Assembly: GCA_030549495.1 (NCBI GenBank)
Contig: JAUIRK010000057.1
Span: 160,873-224,872 of the forward strand
Direction of reading: 5' to 3'
From: Nectonema munidae
Taxonomy: Eukaryota > Nematomorpha > Nectonematoida > Nectonematidae
DNA: 64,000 nucleotides
Of this stretch, positions 35,907 through 48,275 are shown one piece after another. The notes under the pieces were generated by a model. That model had not been told where the DNA came from, ran no database searches, and saw nothing but the letters and a program-made list of their open reading frames with translations. The position numbers and the translations under genes are program-made. Position 1 is the stretch's first letter, and each line of letters opens with the position of its first letter.

Positions 35907-38900
35907 TGGCGCAGTCAGTAGGATACAATCAAGAGATGGAAAGAATTCTATCCTTACTAGAAAAATCTCAAGAGCAGATTAAGGAGCAAATGCAAGTCAT
36001 AACTACTCTGACAGAAGACCAGCTTCAAGCAGGACACAATAAGAGCCAACCGAATGACAAGAGGTACCTTCACAAGCTAGAAAGACCCATCATAGAAGGT
36101 AGTCTTTCTGACAATGATTGGCTCATTTTCTTGGACGAATGGCAGCGATTCAAGCATATGTCCCACCTTAAAGACAAAGAAGAGGTAAAGATGCAGCTTC
36201 GTGGGTTAACAGATGCAGCTACAGGGAGGTTAACAGGTTTTTGTTTGAGTTTGTGGGTCCAAAAACTTTAAATTCTAATGTTTTGACCGAATAACAGCTT
36301 TTGAGCCACATTAAAGCCATTGCGGTTAAAACTGTTCACGTAGACGTTCATAGAGTAAACTTTTTTTAAATGTACCAGGGGAAGGGGAGAATATAACCCA
36401 GTTTGTAGCTAGACTAAATGCCGCAACTTCACAAAGTTCCTTTACAATCCCTTGCAGGAACAGTGAATGCGGGGCTATTTGCTACTCTAAAGAAATGGGT
36501 GGTTCCCAAATGATAATTATAGGTCTACACAATAGCGATATACAATCACGGGTATTATCTAAGGTAGGCCATGATAATTTCGAAGACAAACTAAATAGAA
36601 TCATAAGTCTCGAAGCGAGTAACGACGCCTTGTCCCAACTTTACAACGGTATGACGCTCCCGTCCCAATCCAAAGTAAAAGCAGCCATTTTCCAATACAA
36701 GCAAACTAAAAACCAATCCAGACAAAGAGGAAGCAAAATATCAACAAAGAAAAAAAAGTGTTGGTTCTGTGGCAAGGAGCGGCACAAAAGAGAAAATTGT
36801 CCAGCCTGGGTAGCAAAATGCAATAAATGTGGCAAACTCAATCATTTCAAATCAGTGTGCAGACAACTATTCGCATCAGATTGCAAAGATAATAGCACTG
36901 CTGACGACTCCTCAACATCTTCAGGCACTTTCCTAGTTCTCTAAATGCAAACAGGAAAGAAACCTACGGAATGTGGAACTCATAAACGTTTGGCCATCTC
37001 AAGTGGACCAAAAAAGGTTTGAAAGAAACCATGCCGGAACCCCAACCCATATTCGAGATCAAGGTAGTAATAATGGAGATGGAGCACAAAAGACATCGAA
37101 TAAACCGAAGTACAACTCAGAAAAAGGTGGCAACGATCATGGCACTAGCTGATACTGGATGTCAATCTTGTTTAGCAGGAACGGACCTGCTTCGAGCATT
37201 AAGATGTCCCGAAGTTTTTTACTACCGACTAAACATAGAATTTGCTGCATAACAAATATACCAATTGACATCAAGGGAACCTTACTCGTTGAGATAAGGA
37301 TCCAGGACAAGAAGACAAGACAAATTTTTTATATCTCTTCACAGGTAAATCATTTTTACACCTCACAACAAGCCTTAAAGGAACTTGGTGTCGTTCCTGA
37401 TTGTTCTCAAAGCTTCCAAATGTATAAATACATTTCGTGCCGACATAGACGTAAAAACCTGCACTTGCCCCTTACGTGAGAAAGCGCCGAAACTTCCGTG
37501 TATAATCCCTATTCCTCCTCTGAAAGAGAACTTGGGCAAATTGCGTAAGTGGATGATAAACTTTTTTAAATCTAATGCTTTCAACAAATGTCCACACCAA
37601 CAACTACCAGCAATGAAAGGAAAGCCAATAAAAATAATTTTGAAGAATTCCATCTCTCAATCACAAGCTTACACCCCGATTCCAATACCTCATCATTGGA
37701 AAGAACAGGTGAAAAAAGGACTGAGTACAGATATTCAACTTGGAATAATAGAGCGAGTTCCGCAAGACTCACAGTCAAACTGGTGTTCACGTATGGTTGT
37801 CACGGCCAAGAAAGACAGATCCTTAAGAAGAACAGTCGATCTTCAACAACTCAATAAAGCATCCCTCCGTGAAGTCCACCATAACTCATACCCATTTGAT
37901 ATAGTGTCCACAATCCCAAACAACACAGTGAAGACAGTTTTAGACGCCTAGAATGTTTATCACAGCCTCGTTCTAGACGAGTCCTATAAAAACATGACAA
38001 TTTTCATTAAGAACCAAAAAAGGTTTAGGCGCTGCATTGAGGATTCTATTTTATGGGACAAATATATAGAATCTGCTTTTTGGCATACCCTGGAGTACCT
38101 GAGCATTTGCAGCAACAATGGTATAATTTTCAATGAGGAAAAATTCGTCTTTGCAGAATAGATCGCCGAATTCACTGGCTTCGAAATCACAAATCAAGGC
38201 TACAAACATCCAGAACGTATAATTAACACAATAAAGAACTTTGCAGTGCCAAAAAACATAACCGTTGTAAGATCATGGTTTGGCGTGGTAAATCAGACGG
38301 CTTACTCGTTTGCTCAAGCAAAAGTCATGGAACCTTTTAGGAATCTGTTAAGGAAAGACACACCATTCTATTGGGATGAGAAATTAGAAAACTTGTTCAT
38401 CAAAGCCAAAGACAAAATACTTCAGAACATCGAAAAAGGAGTTAGAAGCTTCGACATAGAAAGGCCAACATTTCTCTTGGTGGACTGGTCAAAAACAGCA
38501 ATAGGCTACATTCTTCTACAAAAGCATTGCGACTGCAGGGGCCAAAAAGTAAGTCTTGAATGTGGGCCTGGGCACTGGCAAAGCTTGTAGAGGACGGCTT
38601 TCCAAAGAGAAAAGAAGAAGTCCCCGAAGAACTCAGATACTTCGGGAAAATGAAGGACAAACTTTACATGGATAGGAACATTCTGATGGTGGAAGGCAAA
38701 ATGCTTATCCCCAAAAGCCTGCGAAGGGAAGTTCTGGAAGGCTTGCACATGGCTCATCAATGCGTAACAGGGATGGCAAATAACGCGAGACTGGGGGTTT
38801 TTTGGCCCTGACTAAACAGAATGATCCGAGAAAAACGAGATCAATGTAAAATTTGGAACGAAAACGCTCCATCTCTACCACAACAACACCCTATAACCTC

Positions 38901-39916
38901 TATCCAGCAAAATTTTCCTTTCGAACAGGTGCCAACTGACATATGCATGGTGTCAGGACACAACTATCTCATATACGTTGACAGATATTCTGGATGGTTC
39001 GAAATAGCTAAATTGAAAGACATGACAATAAAGACACTCAAAGACTATTTCTTACACTGGTTCTCAACCTTCGGAGTCCCAGTTTAAATCTCAAGTGACG
39101 GATGACCAACATTCAACTCAAACGCTTACAACAACATCCTTAAAGACTGGGATATACACAAAAGAATCTCTTTGTCACACTACCCACAAAGAAACGGAAG
39201 GGCAGAAGCTGGTGTAAAGACCGCAAAACGCATTCTTCAAGGAAACATCAATGCAGTGACGGGCAGGCTCAATAAGAGCAACAAAGGCATTGCTTACTCA
39301 TAGGAATACACCAATCAAGGGCACCAACGTATCTCCTTCAATCATGCTGTATGGGCACACCTTAAGAGACCATTTACCTTCAAGCGCATACACACTACTC
39401 CGAGAATGGAAAAAGATAAGCAAGTTACGGGAGTTGGCACTAGCAAAAAGACAAACAGTGACAACAAAGAAAAGGAAAGATCTAAAACTATTGTCGACAG
39501 GCCAAGGGGTGCAGATAGAAAATCAACATAGCAATAAACCTCTAAAATGGTTCAGCACAGGAATCATAATCAAAACTCTACCTCACAGAAAATATCTTAT
39601 CGTCGTAGACAGCAGTAGAAGAATGACAACAAGAAACAGAAGACACTTGCGTCCGATTGATCCAATTGCAAGGAGGATTCCTATCCCCTACTCTCCAAAG
39701 AACAAAGGAGGAAGAAGACATCACCCGAGCAATAGTGCCGCCTAAGAGCTTGGACATACCTGACTCCAGTTAGTTCGGGTATCCTGAATCATCAAAACAC
39801 ACGGAAAACACTGGCGTGTTAGAAGAACCCTTACAACGTAGGGGAACAAGAATTAGAAGAAAGCCTGAATATCTCACAATCGACCCAAAAGCTAAAACCT
39901 ACGAAAAAGAAAGGGG

Positions 39917-40115
39917 CGTATAAGATGTCCAGCAACAATTAATGCTGATTAGCGTGACCTTAATGGAAATTACGCCTCTGAGCAACAACACATCCTTTAA
40001 TCAGCACACCGCAAGCACACACATTAACTGGTTTCGCAAGTATATAAGCCTCGCCTTTTACAACATATTATTATATCTCTTATTCGCATTGCTTCCAATA
40101 AAGTGTTTTTCTACA
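39917..40115 (+). repeat. 3' LTR of the Ty3/gypsy fossil
   Basis: Second copy of the LTR, following the polypurine tract and ending TTTTTCTACA directly before GTGAC. The TATATAAGCC and AATAAA boxes are retained. Confidence 0.92.
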
Positions 40116-40120
40116 GTGAC

Positions 40121-40851
40121 AAAATTTTTTAGGGGTGCTTTGTCTCCTTTTGTTCCCCCTTGTGGGTACGCCTCTGAGCCAAAATGATGGAAACACTAAC
40201 TAGTTAACTATATGCAAATAATCTAATAGGTATCGGATCTTAACTAGATTCAGCATACTTAAAAATAGGTAGGTATATATGAAACTTTTTATAAGTATTT
40301 CAATATGGCAATCGAATAAATATTTTCCAAAAACTTTTTTAAAAACAAAATTAAGAATATTTATTGATTCAAATAAAAAAAAAGTAATTTTAAAATTTGA
40401 AGAAATAGCAAAATCACATTAACATCAAGAAAGTATTCAAAACATAGTAAGTGATGTTGAGTTTATTTTGATCCTGGTTTACGTTTCACAAAAGAAGAGA
40501 TTAAAAAAAGTTAGAAGATTTGTTCTTTAGAATTAACCTAAGTATAATATTTAACATTTATAAGAAATAAAATTACATTAAATGATAGAATATTTGATAA
40601 ATACATCAAGAGTCTCAATTGGCATAATTAATTGTTTAAAATATCTAAATTACAGAAGAAAGTTCATTTAGAAAAATTAAATATAAATATAGTTTCAGAA
40701 TAATTTTACTAAATCTTTGAATTAAGAAATTGGGTTTAAATTAAATTAAATACAAATCAACAAAAAATATTTACAAAAATATCACATTTAGAATATGTAA
40801 TCATTTTTTCTAAAAAAAGTTTTATCTTTCAATAAATGATCTAAGTATATT
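40121..40851. other. AT-rich flank, no gene recognised
   Basis: Very AT-rich. It includes the probable 3' flank of the minus-strand receptor gene. No canonical AATAAA was seen on the minus strand directly after its stop. Confidence 0.4.
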
Positions 40852-41874
40852 TCAATTTTTAATACCGTGCTTCTTACATTTTTCTAACAAAATGTTGTGT
40901 ACGTGATTTTTTAGTTCAATTAAAGTTTTTATCTTCTTTTTTTGTAATTTTTTAAAATATTGATAAAAGCGAATATTTAAAAAGGCAAATATTAGTGGGT
41001 CTGTTAAGCAAGTGCTATTAAACCACACCCGTATGTAATGAAAATACCATGAATTCCTCTCAATTTTAAGAATAAAGCCTATGCTTAATGGGAAATGGAA
41101 AATGATCCAGGTATAATTAATTAAAGAAGAAAACATGTAGGATAAAAAAATTTCTTTAAAGCTGTTATTTAAGTGATTATTATCTTTCTTTCTCAAAAGA
41201 TTTTGTCTTTTTTTATTCAAAATAAGTACTGTTAGAATAATGATTAAACACAGTGGAATGATTGCTATTACAAATATTTCAAAAGTCAGCAAAGGATGAT
41301 ATATTTGGTAACAATGGTAGAATATTTTGTTTTTCATCTGACTTACAAGTAAAGGTATGAAAACAATTGAAAAATTGAGAAGAAAAATCAAAATGAGTGT
41401 TATCTTAATAAACATAAAACCAAAAGTCCTTTCGAAAGTCAAAGGCAACCAATAAATCATTAGATGAAGGAAAGAATACAAAACAGCTGTGTAATTTATA
41501 AAGCTGGTTAAAAATCCATAAAGAATGTAAAACTTGCATGCTAAAGCAGTATTCTTGAACTCAAAGCCGAGTAAGTCAGAGATACGAAGAAAGGAAAATG
41601 AAGCACATCTGATAGCATGAGAAAAGGAAATTAAGATGACCAGAAAGTTAATCGGAACTCTTAATTCGGGACTACACTTGAATATGAGAAGTACAACCAA
41701 ATTTACCACAAACCCACTTGTAGAAACAACGAATTCTTGAAGTGGAATCAAAAGTAAAGGTAGTTGAGTGTAATCTATACTTCCTACACCACTCGCATTC
41801 CCAAAAAAAAGAGAACTCATAGATTGAATCAGGTTTATATAAACAAAGAGGCTAAGTAAGCTATACCTAATCAC
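40852..41874 (-). CDS. Divergent seven-transmembrane receptor (rhodopsin-like GPCR), single exon
   Basis: 340 residues, uninterrupted. Residues 1-20 are hydrophobic and could be a signal peptide; N26 sits in an N-A-S sequon. Seven hydrophobic segments lie near 41-66, 74-96, 110-141, 154-176, 194-219, 241-262 and 278-300. Class-A hallmarks are partly kept: G54-x-x-x-N58 in TM1, a Cys at the top of TM3 (C113) that can pair with C188 in the second outer loop, a basic third inner loop (KKRQNLLRKK), and D292-P-L-I-F in TM7 in place of NPxxY, followed by an amphipathic basic helix 8. The TM3 DRY motif is absent (LMIYWLP instead). This suggests a lineage-specific peptide or chemosensory-type receptor; ligand unknown. 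It lies upstream of cactin on the same strand, with about 7.8 kb between. Confidence 0.75.
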   Translation of the reverse strand: MIRYSLLSLFVYINLIQSMSSLFFGNASGVGSIDYTQLPLLLIPLQEFVVSTSGFVVNLVVLLIFKCSPELRVPINFLVILISFSHAIRCASFSFLRISDLLGFEFKNTALACKFYILYGFLTSFINYTAVLYSFLHLMIYWLPLTFERTFGFMFIKITLILIFLLNFSIVFIPLLVSQMKNKIFYHCYQIYHPLLTFEIFVIAIIPLCLIIILTVLILNKKRQNLLRKKDNNHLNNSFKEIFLSYMFSSLINYTWIIFHFPLSIGFILKIERNSWYFHYIRVWFNSTCLTDPLIFAFLNIRFYQYFKKLQKKKIKTLIELKNHVHNILLEKCKKHGIKN

Positions 41875-44800
41875 ATATAATATGCAAATAATAGGAGCTT
41901 TATTAAAAAGTTCGACAAATAAATCAATTTATTCGATGCTTAAAACCTAATCAAAAAATAAGAAGTGATTTAAAATCTCATACATCATAACCCAAATCTT
42001 ATATTAAAACAATTTAATTATGAACTTCAAATAATACTCAGCTCCAAGCAGTGTGTGTGTGTTTTTAAGCCATGAATAATCGAAAATTTAAAAATTTAAA
42101 AACCTATTCTTATAGGGTTTGGTGCTGATTTCATATATGTAATTTATTTCAAATGAATCGAATGACTTATATATTTTTTTGCTGTGAAGGTGGAAATTTT
42201 GTCATTTTATCAAGTTCAATGGCAAAAAAAGTATTTTAATTTTAAATACATTTTCGTAATCAATATAATATTACCTTAAAAATGAGATATTAAAATCGAT
42301 AATTGGATAAATTAAAAATTTTGCGAAAATTTTATAAGGGGGACAACATTTACAATTTTTTTAAAAATTAAAAAAAAATTGTGTTTAAATATAGATATAT
42401 TTTATGAATATGCAAAAAAATTGAAAAAATGTAATTATTAATTTTACACACTAAAATATAGTGAAAATAGCAAAATTGTCCATATTGTTCCAAGGCTTAT
42501 AAAAAAATGTTAGAAATTTTTTCAAAAACGAAACGACATGCAAAATGTGAGTAAAAGAATGGTCTTTATGATCGGCATGATTTAAAATGTTTTTAAAAAA
42601 TTCTCACATAAAATTTTCGGTAATGTTGCAGTATATATGGATGGGGATTGTGCAACATTGCCATACTTTCTTTCAAAATTGTTAAAATCAAAAATACATA
42701 TTAAAAATTTTCAAAATTTTAAAATAAAATGTAAGCGATTTGAATAAGTAAACGTAAAAATTAGAAAAAAAATAATTTTATATTAATAAAAAAATCGCGT
42801 TAAAAATGGCCAATTTTTTGAACAAAAACCATTAAAAAAATGGAATGAAATTTTTCCAATTTTTTTCAGAAAATATTTTATTTATAAGTGTACTTTAATC
42901 CAATGGGAAAATTTTGGAAAATAATTTTAACATCTCGTGAAAAAAAAATTTTAGGTGAAATTTTGAGTTCAAGTAGGGTCTATGAACTTAATTTGAAGTC
43001 ATTTCACCTGCACCACATGAAAGTACTAAAGAAATAAAGTAGATTAACATTTTATACCCCCAAAAAATCTTACTATGGAATAGAAACCATCGTAGTATAC
43101 AGATTGGAGATGACAATTAAGTTGTATACCCGCGTTCAACCGTACAGGTTATGAGAATATTTATTACATAATAAAGAAGAGTTTCCTAATACTTCATACA
43201 GAAAAATATTTCTTCAATATTTGTGTGGGGAGTGTGTAAGAATGGAAAATTAAAATTATTTTTTAAAAATCTAAAAATAAATTTAGTTTTTTGTAGGAGA
43301 GTTGTTTATAATGAAAAAAGAATATAAATTTATGAGGTTAATTATTATTGAGAAAAACTAAGTAAAACACATCTTTTTCTCTTTTCATTTTTTTTCAGTG
43401 AACTTATCAAAGCGCAATCCAAAATCGTTATTTTTTGAGGAATCAAAGGGTAAATTAAACCCGCACTTAAAATTTTGGCGAATAATTCAACGGTTATAAG
43501 TAAAATAAAAACGAAGGTTAATTTATAGAAAACTAAAATTATTTTTTAAAAATGTACAAATAAATTTAGGTTCTGATAGTAGAGTGGTTTTATAATTGTG
43601 TTGGAAATTATTACAGATTAAAGGTTAAAATTTCTCAAAATGTAACAAGCGTTAAAGTTCAAAATTAGCAAATATAAAAAATATGCACCTCTCATCTGCT
43701 AATTACGAAGAAAACTGAAAAATATAAAATTATAAAAAAAATTCCATTTTTATTTGTAATTACAAGGGTAATGAAATCCATGGAATATTTAATATTTCAA
43801 TTTGATATGATGCATGTTCGAAAAATTTAAAAGTTATAAGCAATATAAAAACTCTGTTGAAAACTTGCAAACACAGGTTTACCAATTTGATAAACATAAC
43901 TCACGATAAGATGGGATAAAATGCATGCACTGAATTGCGATATACACTTGCGTTAACCTAAAACACTCCTCCGTCTTTCACAAAAATAAATAAACAGGCT
44001 GCGTTATGATCACATATATATGTCGAACTATAATAATGAAGTATTATATGTTATTTGAAAATAGCATGTGGTGCAATTTTTAAATTTTAATTATGATGTG
44101 AGATAGCATTGTTATTAATCGCAAATTTTATCGGTATAAATATAACAAATATTCTTCGTTAAAAAACAGTTAAACAACTACTTATAATATAAGCAATCTT
44201 TTCTGAAAGCCGAAAAAAATGCTCTAATTTGCTATATCGCGTGAAACATTTGGTTGAGAAATGCGAAAGTTATAAACATTTTAATATTTGACTAAAATTT
44301 CAGATACGAACACTACGAATAAACTAAGCGTACACTACCCCGATCAAATAAACCACACACGCATGCTCAAAGATGTGGTGAAGCGTTGTGAGATAAGAAT
44401 ACACCGCCTATTTTGGAAAAAGAAAAACATTTTTTGTAAAACCTAGCCTATGTTACCCACAAAGAGGTACCCAGTGATTTTAGGTCCTGTTAAAGATCAT
44501 TCGTACCGTGATTCTGGGTCCTGTAAAAGATCATTGGAAACCCCGAGATTCTAGGTCCTAATAAAGTTCATTGATATCCCTAATATTCATTAAATCATCT
44601 GCAAAGATCATTAGTACCAATAAAGATCATTGGTACCCCTAATAATAATTGATATCGCCCGCAAAGGAATTCCCGTTTCAAGTAAATTTTCAAAAAAATA
44701 TTTTTTTTTCCTAAACAATGCTAAATAATTGAATAAAACATTGAAATTATCAAATAGAATGATGATAGGATTCTAAAAATGTATAATACTTGTATATTTG

Positions 44801-45623
44801 CTGCGTATATGTGAAGTCATAATTTTAGGCACGCTGAAAAGACCTAAAAAATCGAAAAATTAAAAAATAAAGTGTATTATGATAGAGTTTGATACGCTGA
44901 TTCCAAATATGTAATTTATTTGAAATGAATTGAATGATTTTTAATTTTTTTTCGATGTCAAAGTTGAAATTTTTGTCATTTTATCAAGTTTAAAGAAAAC
45001 TTTATGCGAGAAATTTTTTAAAAATTTTTTTTAGACTATACCTATCTTAAAAAGCATCCTTTTACCTAGATTTTTCAATTATTTTTAGTTTTTAAAAAAA
45101 TTCAAAAAATTTTTTTATAAGCCCTTGAACAATATGCACAATTTTGACATTTTTCAATATATTTTAGCATGTAAAATGAATAATTAAATTTTTTTTTTCA
45201 TTTTTTTCATATTCATAAAATATACCTAATATTTAAACATATTACGGTGAAAAAATTAGAAAAAAAATTAGGCTAAAAAAATTATTAAAAAAAAATTATT
45301 TAAAATATTTATACATTTTCTTAATCAGTATAAATTTTTTTTTAAAATGAGATATTAAAATCGAAAATTAGATAAATTTGAAATTTTTCGAAAATTTTTT
45401 AAGGGGGAGGACCCCTTAAAAGTTACAAATTTTGACACAAAAATTAAAAAAAAATTAAGCGATTTTAAATAAGATGATGTAAAAATTAGAAAAAAATTTT
45501 TTACCTTACTTGAAATTTTTTTAAATGATATGTAATCTATATAAAATCCAAAAACCTTAATTAAAAGTAGAAAAATCAATTTATTTAAATATAAAATAGA
45601 TTCGTACTACATCTATTGAAATC
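41875..45623. other. AT-rich intergenic DNA with a dispersed repeat
   Basis: No gene recognised. A segment at about 42080-42380 (CCAAATATGTAATTTATTT-type block, then TTTTGTCATTTTATCAAGTT) is repeated in direct orientation at about 44880-45010, and related A/T blocks continue to about 42780 and 45590. Any promoter of the receptor would be in the first few hundred bases. A small imperfect array lies at 44440-44665. Confidence 0.5.
44440..44665. repeat. Imperfect short tandem repeat, GATCATTGGTACC type
   Basis: The phrases AAAGATCATT(C/G)GTACC and GATTCTxGGTCCT recur about five times with spacings of about 30-45 bp. It is diverged and of unknown origin. Confidence 0.5.
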
Positions 45624-47534
45624 TTGAATACTAGAAGGACCAAAAAAATTCACCATAAAGGTCTGAATACGTCAATTGACGTCTATATATCAAAATTATC
45701 TTGAATTTCTTCAAATAAAAAAATAATGAAAAAATTTATTTAAGTTATAAAACAAATATTAAATGTAAGTTTTGCATTTTTTTACCCCACATGTACGACA
45801 AATTGGCTTTTTACAGCTACAACATAAACCTGTAGTTCTATTCTCGCAATTTTTGTTGGAACAAGTTCAACACTTTTGCGGTAAACATCTTTCGATAGTT
45901 TGTGAAAATTCCTTCTCCTCATGAATTTTATATCCAATCAATTGTTCACTAAGTTGTTGCAAAAATTTCAACCTTGATAAATTAGAATTATTCACTTTAT
46001 TGTAAAGTATCCAACAATAGGCCATGCCCAAGGTATTGTAAAAAACTTGTATGGGCCATCTTCTACTTCCTGCTTTTGTTGAATACAATCTTATCATTTG
46101 GTCAATCACATCAACACCTGACTTTGTCTAATTATAAAAAAAGAACAGTTTCCGGTTTTTTCTTCCGGTTGTTCTCAGTTGGTACTTGAACATCCTGGTG
46201 CATGCAGCTGAGAATGATGACAGATTTGAACTTCTTGCATTGGTACTTTGTAAGAGTGAAAAATCGATGTTTTTCTGATTTCAATGCTAAAGTATGATAA
46301 AGTGCGTGCTTTTCTTTCAAAATCAGAGGTATTTCTTTCCTTGTGTTGCGAATGGTACCAACCAAGCTACACTTTTTTTGATGGAGTTGTACAGACAAGT
46401 TAAGTGATGTGAAGTAGTTATCGCAAGTAATGTTGTACCCTCTGTTATAATAAGGCTTGATCAACTTCATAACAACTTCAGTTGGAGAGCTTGCACTATT
46501 TTGAGTGTTGTTGTCTTTGCCAAGGTAAGGAAAACCATTCACCAAATATATTGTGTCTAGGTCAACAGCAAGCCAAAACTTGTTATTCATGAATTGAATA
46601 AACTTACATCCAGACTTGCACGGCATAAGTTGTTCGTCCACAGTGATAAATGTGCCTGCAACAAAGCATTTTTGACTGTTTTGTATAAATTCATTTCACA
46701 CTGAAGAAATCAAGCGAAATTTATCTTGGAATCGAATTTTCCTTTAACTTTTGTAGTCAAAACGAAGATACTTCATTATTTCTAAAACCGTGTACGTGCA
46801 ATAGTACTGGGAAAAATTTCACAACCTCATGCTTTATTCCACATACTTTTAATAGGTAAGTTTTTTACACCAATAACTACTCTAATGAATATCAAGCCTA
46901 TGAAATTTTCTAATTCTTCTAAAGAAACATTCCAATCCGAATTTTTTGTTACTCTTTTAGCTTCTGCAATTGTACACTGATGAATGAATCTAATCATTTT
47001 TTCAGAAAAAGAAGTCGAAAGGAAGAAAGAGGACTGTTTTTTCTGTATCAGTGATAGAATAAATTGTTGGAACTGGCGAAAATCTTGTTATATTTTGTTG
47101 TTGAACGCGTCCACTCTTCAATTCATATTTTGAGATTTTTGTCTAAATTATGTCTGAATTTTTCTGATTCTCGCTATCTTCGCTTTTATCTTCAACTTCT
47201 TCACTATCACAAGAGAAGGGAGTATCACTAGAAATGCAAAAACTCTGCTCAAAAAGGAAGATTCCATTCTCATCTTTATCCGAAAAATCACTGCCAGATT
47301 TATCTTCTCCACTTGAAAAAGCATATCCCTGATGATCGAAAAGAATTGCAAGACGAAGACATGAATGAGAAGTAAAGAATGAAGCAAAAAAACTAATAAT
47401 ATTCTTATTCGTATATGTATGAATCAATATAAAAGTTAGACGTCAATTGACACAGATGCTTCTTTATGTCAAAAATGACACATTGAAAGTATAGTTTACG
47501 TCAATTGACGTCTTTGATCCTTCTAAATACTTAA
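45624..47534 (-). mobile_element. piggyBac element, decayed
   Basis: The right end reads TTAA (47531) then, inward on the minus strand, GTATTTAGAAGGATC. The left end reads TTGA (45624; mutated TTAA) then ATACTAGAAGGACC. These match the TTAA-CCCTAGAA style of piggyBac ends. Subterminal palindromes CGTCAATTGACG lie about 20-45 bp in from both ends (45669, 47503; one half-mutated copy at 47441). A decayed minus-strand transposase fills the interior. Confidence 0.75.
45780..47430 (-). pseudogene. piggyBac transposase, broken
   Basis: From the N-terminus: an acidic patch (DKSGSDFSDKDE, about 47310), a spliceless N-terminal domain with stops (47150-46650), then the catalytic core with the three expected Asp positions: VDEQLMPCKSGCKF (about 46640), TCDNYFTSL (about 46425) and SGVDVIDQMIRLYS (about 46100). 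A Cys-rich C-terminus follows (45890-45780, pattern C-x-x-C, C-C-x-C, C-x-x-C), the usual cross-brace zinc finger of piggyBac. At least one stop precedes the third Asp block, one lies in the Cys-rich tail and more lie in the first third. No active enzyme is expected. Confidence 0.85.
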
Positions 47535-48119
47535 AAATTAAAAATTTAAAGTAATAAAGAAAAATAAAATTTATAAACTAAATAATTTAGATTAAATAAA
47601 TCTATTATTGAAAAATAAAATTTATAAACTAAATAATTTAGATTTTAAAGAAATCTAATAAAACTTGTTATTTAAAAACAGGGGCGCACATCCGGGGGCG
47701 AGGGGGTGGGCGAAAATGACCTTCGCCCCAATAATTTTCTATAAGTAAGAGTTGCTGCTTGTTTATAAAACATGTATGTAGACTTTCAAATCAATCAAAC
47801 ATCATGCCAAGCTGCTCTGAAACTCCTATCGAACATATTTTACAGACGATGCGTGAGAGCTATATAATAATAATCCATTGCTTCAATATGCACACAATAA
47901 GTAAGCAATGTTTATCACAGTGTCTCTCTTTGTAGTATTTTTGAGCAAACACATGTTGATGATCCACTAGATTTTCTCATCTTTTTTCACAGTGATTCTA
48001 TTTCTCTTTCTGTCTCCTCTTCTAAAACTCAATCATTCACTCAAGCTCTCTTCTTTCATTCAAGCCCTCTTCTCTTGTTAAGCTCTCCCATCTCATTCAG
48101 CTCTCTTATCTCCATTGAC

Positions 48120-48275
48120 GTAATTTATGGACAATTCGCCCCGCTATTTTCATAAGACATTTTGTCTCATTGACAATTCGCCCCATTATTTTCATAAGAC
48201 ATTTTGTTTCATGGACAATTCGCCCCGTTATTTTCATAAGACATTTTGTCTCATGGACAATTCTAAAAAATTAAG
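48120..48275. repeat. 51-bp tandem repeat inside family B element
   Basis: Three units of GACAATTCGCCCC(G/A)(C/T)TATT plus TTCATAAGACATTTTGT, nearly identical. Reduced and rearranged counterparts lie near 54780-54870 in the inverted copy. Confidence 0.85.

Larger units (their letters stand above)
35710..40115 (+). mobile_element. Ty3/gypsy LTR retrotransposon fossil, full-length but broken
   Basis: Two LTRs of about 197 bp (35710-35906 and 39917-40115) are flanked by the same 5 bp, GTGAC (35705-35709 and 40116-40120). A primer-binding-type sequence TGGCGCAGTCAGTAGG follows the first LTR and a purine tract AAAGAAAGGGG precedes the second. Internal parts, in order: gag with two CCHC knuckles (about 35.9-36.95 kb), aspartic protease with LADTG (about 37.15 kb), reverse transcriptase (about 37.5-38.2 kb), RNase H (about 38.4-38.6 kb) and integrase (about 38.6-39.75 kb). 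The RT-before-integrase order is that of Ty3/gypsy. It is broken, with roughly ten breaks. LTRs differ at roughly 12-15 positions by eye (about 93% alike), so moderately old. Confidence 0.93.

Noticed and set aside
35894-39745. Series of plus-strand frames with zinc knuckle, protease, RT and integrase motifs
   Set aside because: Not host genes; all are parts of the broken Ty3/gypsy fossil and are reported once as that element.
47148-47387. 79-residue minus-strand frame
   Set aside because: Alternative frame of the acidic N-terminal part of the piggyBac transposase.
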